Below are positions 25,396-33,509 of a stretch of DNA of 64,000 nt, one piece after another. The stretch is taken from contig JAAZZQ010000085.1 in assembly GCA_014239155.1 (NCBI GenBank), positions 248,001 to 312,000 on the forward strand, in the 5' to 3' direction. The notes below the pieces were generated by a model, which saw only the letters and a program-made list of their open reading frames with translations, ran no database searches and was not told the origin of the DNA. The position numbers were made by a program, and so were the translations under genes. Source of the stretch: Lachnospiraceae bacterium (GTDB lineage: Bacteria; Bacillota; Clostridia; Lachnospirales; Lachnospiraceae). Each line of letters opens with the position of its first letter. Positions within the stretch are counted from its first letter, which is position 1.

Positions 25396-26040
25396 GTGGC
25401 AAATATTGTATTGTATTTAATGGCAAAACAAAATGTAGCTTTATCGAAATCTGATGTGGAGCTGAGCGATGTGGCAAGTGTCTACTGTGAGGATGAGACT
25501 GTCAAGGCAAAAGTGGAAGCATTAAAAATCCATCGATTTCGGCAGGATGGGCAACCGCGGGTAGTGGTTAGCATCCTAAAGATTATTGAGCAGATTACAA
25601 AGCTCTGCCCGGGGATTACCGTGGAAAGCATTGGTGAGACAGACATTATTATCCAGAAGGCATCTTTAGAACACGACAAACCTGAACAGAAGTATAGTTT
25701 GTGGTCATATATAAAAATTGGTATTGTAGCGCTAATTTGTTTTTTTGGCTCGGCATTTACAATTATGGCATTTCACAATGATGTTGGGCTTTCTGACGTG
25801 TTAAGCCGAATTTATGAGTTGGTGATGGGGGTGGAATCCGACGGATATACAGCGCTTGAGATCTCCTATTCCATTGGACTTGCTGTGGGAATTATTGTAT
25901 TTTACAATCATGTTGGAGGCAAGCGTCTTACTTCTGATCCAACACCGCTTGAGGTTGAAATGCGCAATTACGAGCGGGATGTCAATCAGGCAATTGTGGA
26001 GATGGCAGACAGGCAGAAACTGGAAGAGGATGTGGATTAG
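25396..26040 (+). CDS. spoVAA: Stage V sporulation protein AA
   Basis: A 214-residue protein. The N-terminal half is the SpoVAA soluble domain (KSDVELSDVASVYCEDETVKAKVEALKIHRF, then VVVSILKIIEQITKLCPGITVESIGETDIII), and the C-terminal half has two transmembrane helices. SpoVA proteins take up and release dipicolinic acid across the inner spore membrane. The start is placed at GTG 25396, 12 bases after GAAAGG; a TTG at 25375 gives a longer form without a ribosome site. The stop abuts the ATG of spoVAB. Confidence 0.88.
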   Translation: MANIVLYLMAKQNVALSKSDVELSDVASVYCEDETVKAKVEALKIHRFRQDGQPRVVVSILKIIEQITKLCPGITVESIGETDIIIQKASLEHDKPEQKYSLWSYIKIGIVALICFFGSAFTIMAFHNDVGLSDVLSRIYELVMGVESDGYTALEISYSIGLAVGIIVFYNHVGGKRLTSDPTPLEVEMRNYERDVNQAIVEMADRQKLEEDVD

Positions 26041-26490
26041 ATGATAGGGAAACTAATTTTGCTGTGGGTGATTGGCATTAGTTCGGGGCTTATGGTTTCG
26101 GCAGGTGTTTTTACTGTACTTTTTGTAGTGGGTTTGGTTCCGCGATTTGCAGGGAGAACAGATACTGCGTGGTGTGAAATTTTCTATGAAGAGTGCTTGA
26201 TTGGCGGCGCAATATTGGCAGATGTACTCAGTGTTTTTCCAATTGAGGGTTCATTTGGAAATGAATCGAATATATTGCTGACAGGGCTGCTTATTGTAAT
26301 TGGTATCTTTGCAGGGATCTTTGTGGGGTGTCTGTCGATTGCGCTGTCGGAGGTGCTTGACGGATTGCCGATTTTTGCTAGAAGAGTGCGGCTTAAAATG
26401 GGGGTAAGTATCACAGTTTTTGCAGTGGCAATTGGAAAGGTTGCGGGGGCAATTGTGTATTTTATAAATGGCTTTTATGAAGGAATTTAG
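26041..26490 (+). CDS. spoVAB: Stage V sporulation protein AB
   Basis: A 149-residue, four-helix membrane protein beginning immediately after the spoVAA stop. Family landmarks are the N-terminal SSGLMVSAGVFTVLFVVGLVPR, the central FPIEGSFGN region, GIFAGIFVGCLSIALSEVLDGLPIFARR, and the closing VAIGKVAGAIVYF. The GCLS-ALAEVL-V-PI-RR pattern is highly characteristic of SpoVAB. It is part of the DPA-transport operon; the ORF ends 13 bases before spoVAC starts. Confidence 0.9.
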   Translation: MIGKLILLWVIGISSGLMVSAGVFTVLFVVGLVPRFAGRTDTAWCEIFYEECLIGGAILADVLSVFPIEGSFGNESNILLTGLLIVIGIFAGIFVGCLSIALSEVLDGLPIFARRVRLKMGVSITVFAVAIGKVAGAIVYFINGFYEGI

Positions 26491-26503
26491 GGAGGATACA
26501 TTG

Positions 26504-26965
26504 ATGGCATCAGAACAGAAAAAAGAAGCATATCAGGAGTATGTGAAGCAAAATTCACCAAAGACAAATCTGCCATTACAGATGGGAAAAGCATTTATTA
26601 TGGGAGGCATTATCTGTTGTGTTGGACAGTTTATTGTCAATACGGCAATAAATCAGTTTGGCATTGAGAAAGAGACTGCGGCGGGATGGTGTTCCATGAT
26701 TCTAATTCTTTTGAGTGCGGTGCTGACAGGATTTAATTTATATGGAAAATTAGTGAAATGGGGCGGTGCGGGTGCACTTGTACCAATTACTGGATTTGCC
26801 AATTCCGTTGTGGCATCTGCGATTGAATACAAAACAGAAGGACAAGTGTATGGTATTGGATGCAAAATTTTTACAATTGCTGGTCCTGTAATTTTGTATG
26901 GAATTGTTACAAGTTGGGTGTTAGGAATTATTTACTGGATGGGAAAAATAATAGGATTTATGTAA
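26504..26965 (+). CDS. spoVAC: Stage V sporulation protein AC
   Basis: A 153-residue, four-helix membrane protein, in Bacillus a mechanosensitive channel for dipicolinic acid. Landmarks are the soluble N-terminus YQEYVKQNSPKTNLPLQMGKAF, GGIICCVGQF, and GGAGALVPITGFANSVVASAIEYKTEG, then GIGCKIFTIAGPVILYGI. ATG 26504 is chosen for the GGGAGG site 8 bases upstream. The operon ends here: spoVAD and spoVAE, which normally follow, are absent and a terminator and the convergent amylase gene come next. Confidence 0.92.
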   Translation: MASEQKKEAYQEYVKQNSPKTNLPLQMGKAFIMGGIICCVGQFIVNTAINQFGIEKETAAGWCSMILILLSAVLTGFNLYGKLVKWGGAGALVPITGFANSVVASAIEYKTEGQVYGIGCKIFTIAGPVILYGIVTSWVLGIIYWMGKIIGFM

Positions 26966-26968
26966 AAG

Positions 26969-26996
26969 AGTAGGGGAAGTGTTATCTTCCCCTACT
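26969..26996. terminator. Bidirectional terminator between spoVAC and the GH13 gene
   Basis: Perfect stem AGTAGGGGAAG / CTTCCCCTACT with a 6-base loop. It lies 4 bases after spoVAC and 7 bases after the convergent amylase stop. On the minus strand it is followed by CTTTTAC. Its stem matches hairpins at 55618-55648 and 12947-12984. Confidence 0.8.
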
Positions 26997-27003
26997 TGCC
27001 TTG

Positions 27004-28755
27004 TCAACGAAAACTTTTAATCCAATTAATGAGAGAATCGTGATACACATTGTCAGTTACATCTTTGCGCATTTGGTCGGTAACAGGTCCATTTTTCTCC
27101 ATAATGGCAAGTATCGCTTCCTGTAATCCCGCAATTTTGCCTTTTTCAAAATCTTCTGAAGTATCAGAGAATTTCTTGTCTGTGTTGGCAGCGCTCACAG
27201 AAACGGTTTTTTCAGCTGCAACAGGAGTTGTGGCTGTTTCAGAGGTTTTTTGAACTTCTGTGTTGTCCTGAGGAGTAGCTTTTTCGGAGATTTTTTGAAC
27301 TTCTGTGTTGTTATGAGGAGCAGCTTTTACTGAGGAAACAGATTTTGTAGTGTCCTCCACATGAAGTTCAACAGGGGTAATTGTGGGCTGTTTTTCACAA
27401 GTGCTATCTGTTATAGGCAGCCAGATATCGCCGGAATTTGCTTTTACGTTGACACAAATATTACCATTTTCAACACGAACTTTCTGACCAGAAAGCGCAC
27501 CAATGTACTCTGCAACATTTCCAGCAGGAAGTGTCATTGTAAAGTCGCTGTCGTCGTTATTGACAGTGATAACAACACTTTCTCCTTCAAAGTTCCGCGA
27601 GAAAGCATATTGACGATTCATTAGTTTCAGCTCTTTGTAGTCTCCATAGGACAGTGCTTTCGATTGTTGTCTGGTGCGTCCTAGAGCAGCAATAAGCGCT
27701 GTAAAAGAGTTGTCTGTCAAAGCGTTCTTGTAATCTTCAAGGTTGAGTGCAGGGCGGAGAGAATCGTCGGAGAATCTTTCCTTTCTGCCCTCAATGCCGA
27801 ACTCAGAACCATAGTACAGCGATGGAATACCCGGCAAGGTGTACATTAGAATGTGCACTGGCATAAAGTGGGCTTTGTTGTTCAGCTTTGTGTAGATGCG
27901 CTCCACATCATGGTTGTCCACAAAATTATAGAGTTTGAAGCCGTTTGGATTGTTGTTGCCCATATCATACAGACGTTTTACAGTGTGCGCAATCTCAAAG
28001 AAATTGTGATCGTTATGGCCTGAATAAAGTGCTTTGTGCAACTGATAATTGGTGACAGAGTGTAAAGTTCCTTCGTTGACCCAGCGCGAGTAATCTCCAT
28101 GAATCACTTCTCCCATAAGCCAGAAATCCGGTTTGACTTCGTTTGCTACGTGGCGCAGAGCCTTCATAAAGTCGAAGTCAAGTACGTCCGCCGCGTCGAG
28201 ACGAATACCATCCACGTCAAACTCGCTTACCCAGAAGCGAATAACATCGCAAATATAGTCTTTCACTGCGGGATTTCTTTGATTGAGCTTTACCAATAGG
28301 TTGTAGCCACCCCAGTTTTCATAGCAGAAACCATCGTTATACTCGTTGTTGCCGCCAAAGTTTACATTGCAATACCAATCTCTGTACGAAGAGCTTTCGC
28401 GTTTTTCTTTAATGTCTTTAAACGCAAAAAAATCGCGTCCGGTATGGTTAAAAACACCATCAAAAATTACTTTAATTTCTTTTTTATGACATTCTGCCAC
28501 AAAATTTTTTAGGTCTTCATTGTCACCAAGGCGGCTGTCAAGTTTTTTGTAATCTGTTGTTTCATAACCGTGACCTACAGATTCAAACAGCGGTCCAATA
28601 TAGATTGCGTTGCAGCCAATGCTTTTGATGTGATCAATCCACGGCAATAGCGTATTTAACCGATGTTCTGGTTTCCCATAAGCATTTTCCTTTGGTGCGC
28701 CAGTCAGCCCTAAAGGATAGATGTGGTAAAAGATAGCTTCATCGTACCAAGCCAT
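27004..28755 (-). CDS. GH13 alpha-amylase-family glycosidase with repetitive C-terminal tail
   Basis: A 583-residue, apparently cytosolic enzyme (no signal peptide). The (beta/alpha)8 barrel fills about residues 1-380. Region I is VIFDGVFNHTG; the nucleophile Asp is in DVDGIRLDAADV (about residue 187); the general acid Glu is in WLMGEVIHG (about 216); and the transition-state Asp is in NFVDNHDVERI (about 281). A small C-terminal beta domain follows. Residues about 470-530 are a Thr/Glu/Lys-rich linker with the repeated phrase NTEVQK(I/T)SE, then a short helical domain (KGKIAGLQEAILAIMEKNGPVTDQMRKDV). It probably cleaves maltodextrins or related intracellular glucans. The tail is unusual for the family. 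Confidence 0.9.
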   Translation of the reverse strand: MAWYDEAIFYHIYPLGLTGAPKENAYGKPEHRLNTLLPWIDHIKSIGCNAIYIGPLFESVGHGYETTDYKKLDSRLGDNEDLKNFVAECHKKEIKVIFDGVFNHTGRDFFAFKDIKEKRESSSYRDWYCNVNFGGNNEYNDGFCYENWGGYNLLVKLNQRNPAVKDYICDVIRFWVSEFDVDGIRLDAADVLDFDFMKALRHVANEVKPDFWLMGEVIHGDYSRWVNEGTLHSVTNYQLHKALYSGHNDHNFFEIAHTVKRLYDMGNNNPNGFKLYNFVDNHDVERIYTKLNNKAHFMPVHILMYTLPGIPSLYYGSEFGIEGRKERFSDDSLRPALNLEDYKNALTDNSFTALIAALGRTRQQSKALSYGDYKELKLMNRQYAFSRNFEGESVVITVNNDDSDFTMTLPAGNVAEYIGALSGQKVRVENGNICVNVKANSGDIWLPITDSTCEKQPTITPVELHVEDTTKSVSSVKAAPHNNTEVQKISEKATPQDNTEVQKTSETATTPVAAEKTVSVSAANTDKKFSDTSEDFEKGKIAGLQEAILAIMEKNGPVTDQMRKDVTDNVYHDSLINWIKSFR

Positions 28756-28835
28756 TTTTATGTCCCCCTTTAAATTAAAAATTATTTATAACTATGAATG
28801 GTACATGTTTCTGTAGTTATAAATTTCCAAAACCA

Positions 28836-28864
28836 AGTATAACACAGAATTGAACAGTGGTCAA
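28836..28864 (-). promoter_or_regulatory. Promoter of the GH13 gene
   Basis: On the minus strand: TTGACC (28864-28859), a 17-base spacer and TATACT (28841-28836). It lies about 80 bases before the ATG, which has an AAAGGGGG ribosome site. Confidence 0.7.
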
Positions 28865-28883
28865 ATTATACAAATGTACAAAC

Positions 28884-28902
28884 TTGGTAACACTGTTACC
28901 AA
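28884..28902. promoter_or_regulatory. Operator-like palindrome upstream of the GH13 promoter
   Basis: TTGGTAACACTGTTACCAA is a perfect inverted repeat with 8-base arms and a 3-base centre. It sits 20 bases upstream of the -35 box of the GH13 promoter, and is followed by a half site (TATGTAACAG). It is the right size for a LacI- or GntR-type activator or repressor. Confidence 0.6.
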
Positions 28903-29066
28903 TATGTAACAGTTCAGCCATGCTATTCATAAGTTGCCAGAATATATATTTTCACCAATGATATTAAGCTTTTGCTGGCAATTTGTTTCATGATGGGGAT
29001 CCTCCCTATAGAATTAATTGTATAAATTGTCCTTAGTGAGCAAATTTCCACGTATAGTTTGCACAA

Positions 29067-30929
29067 TCAATTCTGCATGGCAGAACTGTTACACCAATAT
29101 ACTTCATATAACTGGCGATACGCTTCCTTTCGCGCAGATGCAAACGTTTGTTTAATATTTTCTAAAACAAACGGGTCGCGGAGGCGAGCCGTCAGAAGCG
29201 GAGAGAATCGTTTTCCTTCTAAAGAAAGTGCCTCTTGAATAATTGCATCAAAGCTCTTTTTGGGGCGGCCGTAGAGCCACGGACGATTTAGAGAATTATC
29301 AATCCAATCTATCAATCCAACTACATCAACCATCTGGCGGCAGGGACATGCTAAACGTTTGTAGGTTTCGGGATAGCCGTGAGAGCCATCATACCAACTG
29401 TGATGTCCCAGTGCTGCCGCAGCGTAGGCGTGGGTTGATGCGCAGGTGTCAAGACGTTTGCAGCCAACAATTGTATGTAAATGTGTAATTTCATACTCCT
29501 CATCAAACCATTGTCTTGCCGTCCGAGTAAACAGGTTAATAAAATTAATTTTGCCAACGTCATGAAGCACACCACAGTTCATAGCAAAGTCGTGCACCGT
29601 CTGCCGTTTAGCGGTGGGATTTGTTATTTTTTTAATCTGTTCAATGTCATCAAAAAAGTCTGACTCTTCGCGTAAAATAATATCACAGAGAACCGCGGCA
29701 GTTTCACCTACAACTTGTGAATGAACATAGACATCTGGAGCAAAGTGTATCATAATGTTTTGCTGAAAGTCACCGTAGGAGATACTATGTGGCGTCTCGA
29801 TAAAGGTGGTCGAGAGCTGGCGAAGATAGAAAAAGATTTGTTCATTTGCCTTGTTTTTGGGAAAAGCCTCCGCATAGGAAAGTACTTTGAGATATAGGCT
29901 TTCCAGATATTTTTCGCGTTTTGATAACTGTTCTGGATATTCGCGCAGATACTGGCAGTAGAATGCCGGAAGGGAAATGGCAGCATATATATTTTCGGAT
30001 GAAAAGCTTGAGATGTCTGCCTGATCCATAAGTTTTTCTATTTTTCCAAGCAATTCTTCAAGTGTGAGCAGTCCGCAGTAGTATTCAATCGCATGACAGG
30101 AGAAGGCAGAACGAATGGGAGGTGTCTCCCTCTTGCTGAGTGCTTCTGCTATCCGCTGTTGGTGGACAAGATGGGCAGACTCCATAATTGTTGTGACATC
30201 CTGTGCAGTCATATCATTATCGCGGCTATAGGAAATGCTGGAAGCCATTTGCTGGTGCGTCATATAAATGTATTTGTTCCATGAAAGTTCTGGTGCATTT
30301 TCCCGATATCCCTCATCTTGTAAAATTTGAAGAGTTTGTCTGATTACACGGATTTTGGCACTGGCAGATTTAAATTGTCCGAGTGCTGTATTGGCGCGTG
30401 AGCGCAGAATATATCCTTTGGTTTCTGTGTCATCAATCTCGTCAAAATATTTAAGATATGCTGCCGCTTCGGCAAAACATAAGCGCATCTGTGACATATA
30501 GTACTCGCTGTCTGTCAAATCAATACCAACCATTTTGGTGCACATATTATGACGTCCTATTCCTAACCAATACAAGCAGCGTATAATTGTGTTGCGATCC
30601 TTGGTGTGCCGTGCCCGACTTAACAGTGCCTGATAAATTTGGCAGAACAATCCGCTGTCTAATTCATCTTTTCCATTTAATAGTGCATTCGCAAACTCTT
30701 CTAGCTCTGCTAACTCCTCGGGCTGCGCTTCAAAAAGTCTGTCAAATAAAGGAAATAGTCCATCGCGCAGCAGTTCAATATTACGACTAATTTTTTTTTG
30801 TAACAGATGACGGTCATGCTGTAGTTTTTCTTGAAAGGCGGCTAAAGAGTGAACGGGGGGATGACTACATAAAGTTAATAAAGTGATATCTTTTAGGTTT
30901 GCGATATATTCTTCCTGATAGGCCTGCAT
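29067..30929 (-). CDS. HD-GYP-type phosphohydrolase domain protein
   Basis: A 620-residue cytosolic protein. The first 380 residues are helical and TPR-like, without a recognisable named domain. The C-terminal part is an HD domain: the metal-binding LHDVGKINFINLF (about residue 455), then TIVGCKRLD, and HHSWYDGSHGYPETYKRLACPCRQMVDVVGLIDW, which resembles the HHExxDGxGYP signature of HD-GYP c-di-GMP phosphodiesterases. The Glu of HHE is replaced by Ser. It starts 52 bases downstream of a hybrid histidine kinase on the same strand, with a GGAGGGA ribosome site. It is likely the output of that kinase. Confidence 0.85.
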   Translation of the reverse strand: MQAYQEEYIANLKDITLLTLCSHPPVHSLAAFQEKLQHDRHLLQKKISRNIELLRDGLFPLFDRLFEAQPEELAELEEFANALLNGKDELDSGLFCQIYQALLSRARHTKDRNTIIRCLYWLGIGRHNMCTKMVGIDLTDSEYYMSQMRLCFAEAAAYLKYFDEIDDTETKGYILRSRANTALGQFKSASAKIRVIRQTLQILQDEGYRENAPELSWNKYIYMTHQQMASSISYSRDNDMTAQDVTTIMESAHLVHQQRIAEALSKRETPPIRSAFSCHAIEYYCGLLTLEELLGKIEKLMDQADISSFSSENIYAAISLPAFYCQYLREYPEQLSKREKYLESLYLKVLSYAEAFPKNKANEQIFFYLRQLSTTFIETPHSISYGDFQQNIMIHFAPDVYVHSQVVGETAAVLCDIILREESDFFDDIEQIKKITNPTAKRQTVHDFAMNCGVLHDVGKINFINLFTRTARQWFDEEYEITHLHTIVGCKRLDTCASTHAYAAAALGHHSWYDGSHGYPETYKRLACPCRQMVDVVGLIDWIDNSLNRPWLYGRPKKSFDAIIQEALSLEGKRFSPLLTARLRDPFVLENIKQTFASARKEAYRQLYEVYWCNSSAMQN

Positions 30930-30981
30930 TGATACACTCCCTCCATTATAATCGTTTCTAAAATAATTTTATTATAAAATT

Positions 30982-32844
30982 TCACAAATTGGTATGTGAA
31001 AGGCGCTTGTGCAGGATTTCATGCAGGCGGTCTGCATTCACTGGCTTAGAGCAATGTTCATTCATTCCAGCCTCTTGTGATAGTCGGATATCTTCCACAA
31101 AGGCATTTGCAGTCATTGCGACAATCCAGACGGTTTGTGCATCTTTTCGGGGAAGCTGCCGAATTTTTTTTGCAGCATCATAACCATTCATAAGAGGCAT
31201 CTGAATATCCATAAAAATCAAATCAAAATATCCCTCTGGGGAATGACTGAAAATCTCTACAGCGCGAAGTCCATTTTCTGCCGTCTCTACCTGCACGCCC
31301 GTCAACGATAGCAGCTCCAAGGCAATTTCACGGTTTAGTTCATTATCCTCAACCAGCAAGAGACGATAACGACTGTAGTCAAAATCAATCTCTAGGGAGT
31401 CACTATGCTTTTGCTGTATTTTGGCAGTCAATTCGGATAAAGTTGCAAACAATCTACTTTGAAATAGCGGACAAGGGACAAAGCCATTGATGCCCGCTCT
31501 GGTCGCACGATATTCAATCTGTACCCAGTCTGCATCTGCAACCATGATGATTGGAAAATCTTTTCCGGCAAGTTGACGTACATGAGATGCCATGTCTAGA
31601 GCGGACATATCCGTAAGTTGTTGACCAACGAGTAGTGCGCAAGGCATACGGTTTTCGTATTGTGCCTCAGTCAGCCATGTCACAGTTTCGATACCACTTT
31701 TTAGATGTATGACGTTCATTCCACCATCCTTTAGATAATCAATAATCTGTTGTGCTAAATTGTCTAAAGATTCTGCGATCAACACAGTCTGTCCTGTGGG
31801 AAGAGGGTATTGGTCTTGGTTTACAGAGGCCACATTTAATGGAATGGATAAGTGGAAGCAACTTCCTTTTCCTTCGGTACTTTCGACGGTTATCTCACCA
31901 CCCATGCGTTCGAGCAGGTTTTTGACAATCGACATACCAAGTCCTGTACCTTCTATTTTATTGATAGTGGAGTTGTTGACACGCTCGAAGGGAATAAATA
32001 TTCGTTTTAAAAATTCTGGACTCATACCAATGCCATTGTCCTCGCACACAAAATCTAGCCATACTTTCTGTTGTTTTTCTTGCTGTTTGCTCTCAATGTG
32101 TTGCGCAAAACTTACATAGATACTGCCTTCTTTTTGGGTGTATTTCACGGCATTTCCAATAATGTTTACTAGAATTTGACGCAGATGAAGCGGATCTCCA
32201 ATTAAATTTTCCGCATAAATTTTTCCAATTTCCATCTGAAAGAATTGATGTTTCTGGGCTGCTTGTGGTCGAATGATAATTGTGATATCATGCACCATGT
32301 CCGCCAGCGAGAAAGTTTCCTCGCTCAGTGTCATACGCCCGCTGGCAATTCGTGACATATCGAGCACATCATTGACAAGGCTCATCAGATGGGAAGAGGC
32401 TGTCTGAATTTTTTGCAGACAGTCGAGCACGCGTGGTTTTTCATCAATGTGTGACAGACCGATGGAAGTCATACCCATAATTGCATTCATTGGGGTGCGG
32501 ATATCATGAGACATATTGGATAGAAATTTGCTTTTGGCTTGGTTTTCTTCCTCACATGCGCGCAGGGCCTCCGAGAGTTCTGCATTCTGGCGTTGGAGCT
32601 GATCGAGTATCGTTTGGTATTGCGATTTGCTGGTGCTTTCAAGTATCCAAAGTTCATGCAGAGTGTCTAGCATGATGCGTCTAATGTCTTGATTTTCTAC
32701 AATATATTCTGGATTGGTGCGCAACAACTGTTCTAAATTAAGATTTGTGAGCGCACATGCGGCATTGTCTGCAAACAGGATTTGCGGTTGTTCACCTAGA
32801 TGGCACTCAACAATAAGATATCCATTAGTTTTTTCGCTTTCCAT
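30982..32844 (-). CDS. Hybrid sensor histidine kinase with two receiver domains
   Basis: A 620-residue protein without clear membrane helices, so probably cytosolic. The N-terminal 100 residues may be a PAS-like sensor (GYLIVECHLGEQPQILFADNA). The HisKA H-box is FLSNMSHDIRTPMNAIMG (about residue 114). HATPase_c carries ILVNIIGNAVKYT, CEDNGIGMS and GTGLGMSIVKNLL. A first receiver-like domain (about 370-480) lacks the phospho-acceptor Asp (CALLVGQQLTD). The second (about 490-610) is canonical, with LLLVEDNELNRE, IFMDIQMPLMNG, AMTANAF and SKPV. It is followed by the HD-GYP gene. Regulation through phosphorelay to an external HPt is implied. Confidence 0.93.
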   Translation of the reverse strand: MESEKTNGYLIVECHLGEQPQILFADNAACALTNLNLEQLLRTNPEYIVENQDIRRIMLDTLHELWILESTSKSQYQTILDQLQRQNAELSEALRACEEENQAKSKFLSNMSHDIRTPMNAIMGMTSIGLSHIDEKPRVLDCLQKIQTASSHLMSLVNDVLDMSRIASGRMTLSEETFSLADMVHDITIIIRPQAAQKHQFFQMEIGKIYAENLIGDPLHLRQILVNIIGNAVKYTQKEGSIYVSFAQHIESKQQEKQQKVWLDFVCEDNGIGMSPEFLKRIFIPFERVNNSTINKIEGTGLGMSIVKNLLERMGGEITVESTEGKGSCFHLSIPLNVASVNQDQYPLPTGQTVLIAESLDNLAQQIIDYLKDGGMNVIHLKSGIETVTWLTEAQYENRMPCALLVGQQLTDMSALDMASHVRQLAGKDFPIIMVADADWVQIEYRATRAGINGFVPCPLFQSRLFATLSELTAKIQQKHSDSLEIDFDYSRYRLLLVEDNELNREIALELLSLTGVQVETAENGLRAVEIFSHSPEGYFDLIFMDIQMPLMNGYDAAKKIRQLPRKDAQTVWIVAMTANAFVEDIRLSQEAGMNEHCSKPVNADRLHEILHKRLSHTNL

Positions 32845-33194
32845 ATCTTTCTATATCCTTTTTATTGTTATATGAGGAGTTGTTAAAATTGTAGCAGTTT
32901 ATCCTTACGAAATTGTCTACAAATCAAGCGATGCGTGCAGAGGGTTTTCCCTACACGATTGTGAATTTAGTATATCATATCAGGGTTTGATGCGCAATAA
33001 AATCCAAAGTATTTTCGCGGGTTAGTGAATCTAATAGGTTACTATTCATAAACAATGTCATTCCGTTAAAAAGATTTTCCAAACTATGGTCCCATAAAAA
33101 GTTTGAGAACAAAACCAAAACACAGAAGAACTCCAAACTTATTTTCAGCTTGTTTTTTGGAATTTGGTCTTAACTAATTGACATTGTGACAATT

Positions 33195-33390
33195 ATGATG
33201 CGTTTGTTTGACAAAGAACAGATTTTAAAATCATTTATTTAGAAGTGAAAGGAATGATACAGATAGAGAAACAGCAGAGAGGATGATTAGAAAAGGAAGA
33301 TTATCATTGGAAGAAATTGCAGACTATGTTCCAGCATTATCAATGGAAAAATTAAAGGAAATTGAGGATGAGGTTATGCAATTGATATAA
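33195..33390 (+). pseudogene. C-terminal remnant of an Rpn/PD-(D/E)XK nuclease-type transposase
   Basis: Only the tail is left. One frame reads MMRLFDKEQILKSFI, then after a one-base shift near 33235 a second reads RSERNDTDRETAERMIRKG and continues LSLEEIADYVPALSMEKLKE. The (A)x2MI(K/R)xGxLSLEEIAxY...L(S)xExL(K)xLE pattern is the usual C-terminus of the recombination-promoting nuclease / putative transposase family that is abundant in Lachnospiraceae. The nuclease domain is missing. Confidence 0.6.
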
Positions 33391-33420
33391 TTCAGATGTA
33401 GAAGATAGTAGTAATAGCAA

Positions 33421-33460
33421 TGCAACAAAACCATGACACACGTGTCATGGTTTTGTTGCA
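33421..33460. terminator. 40-bp near-perfect palindrome, probable bidirectional terminator
   Basis: Arms TGCAACAAAACCATGACAC and GTGTCATGGTTTTGTTGCA are exact complements with only AC in the middle. The T-rich outer arms (GGTTTTGTTGC) suit a terminator on either strand, and it lies about 50 bases past the stop of the convergent mannanase gene. Confidence 0.8.
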
Positions 33461-33509
33461 TAAAAATTATTAGTGAGGAAAACTTTTGTCCATGAATGTC
33501 CTTCTACAT

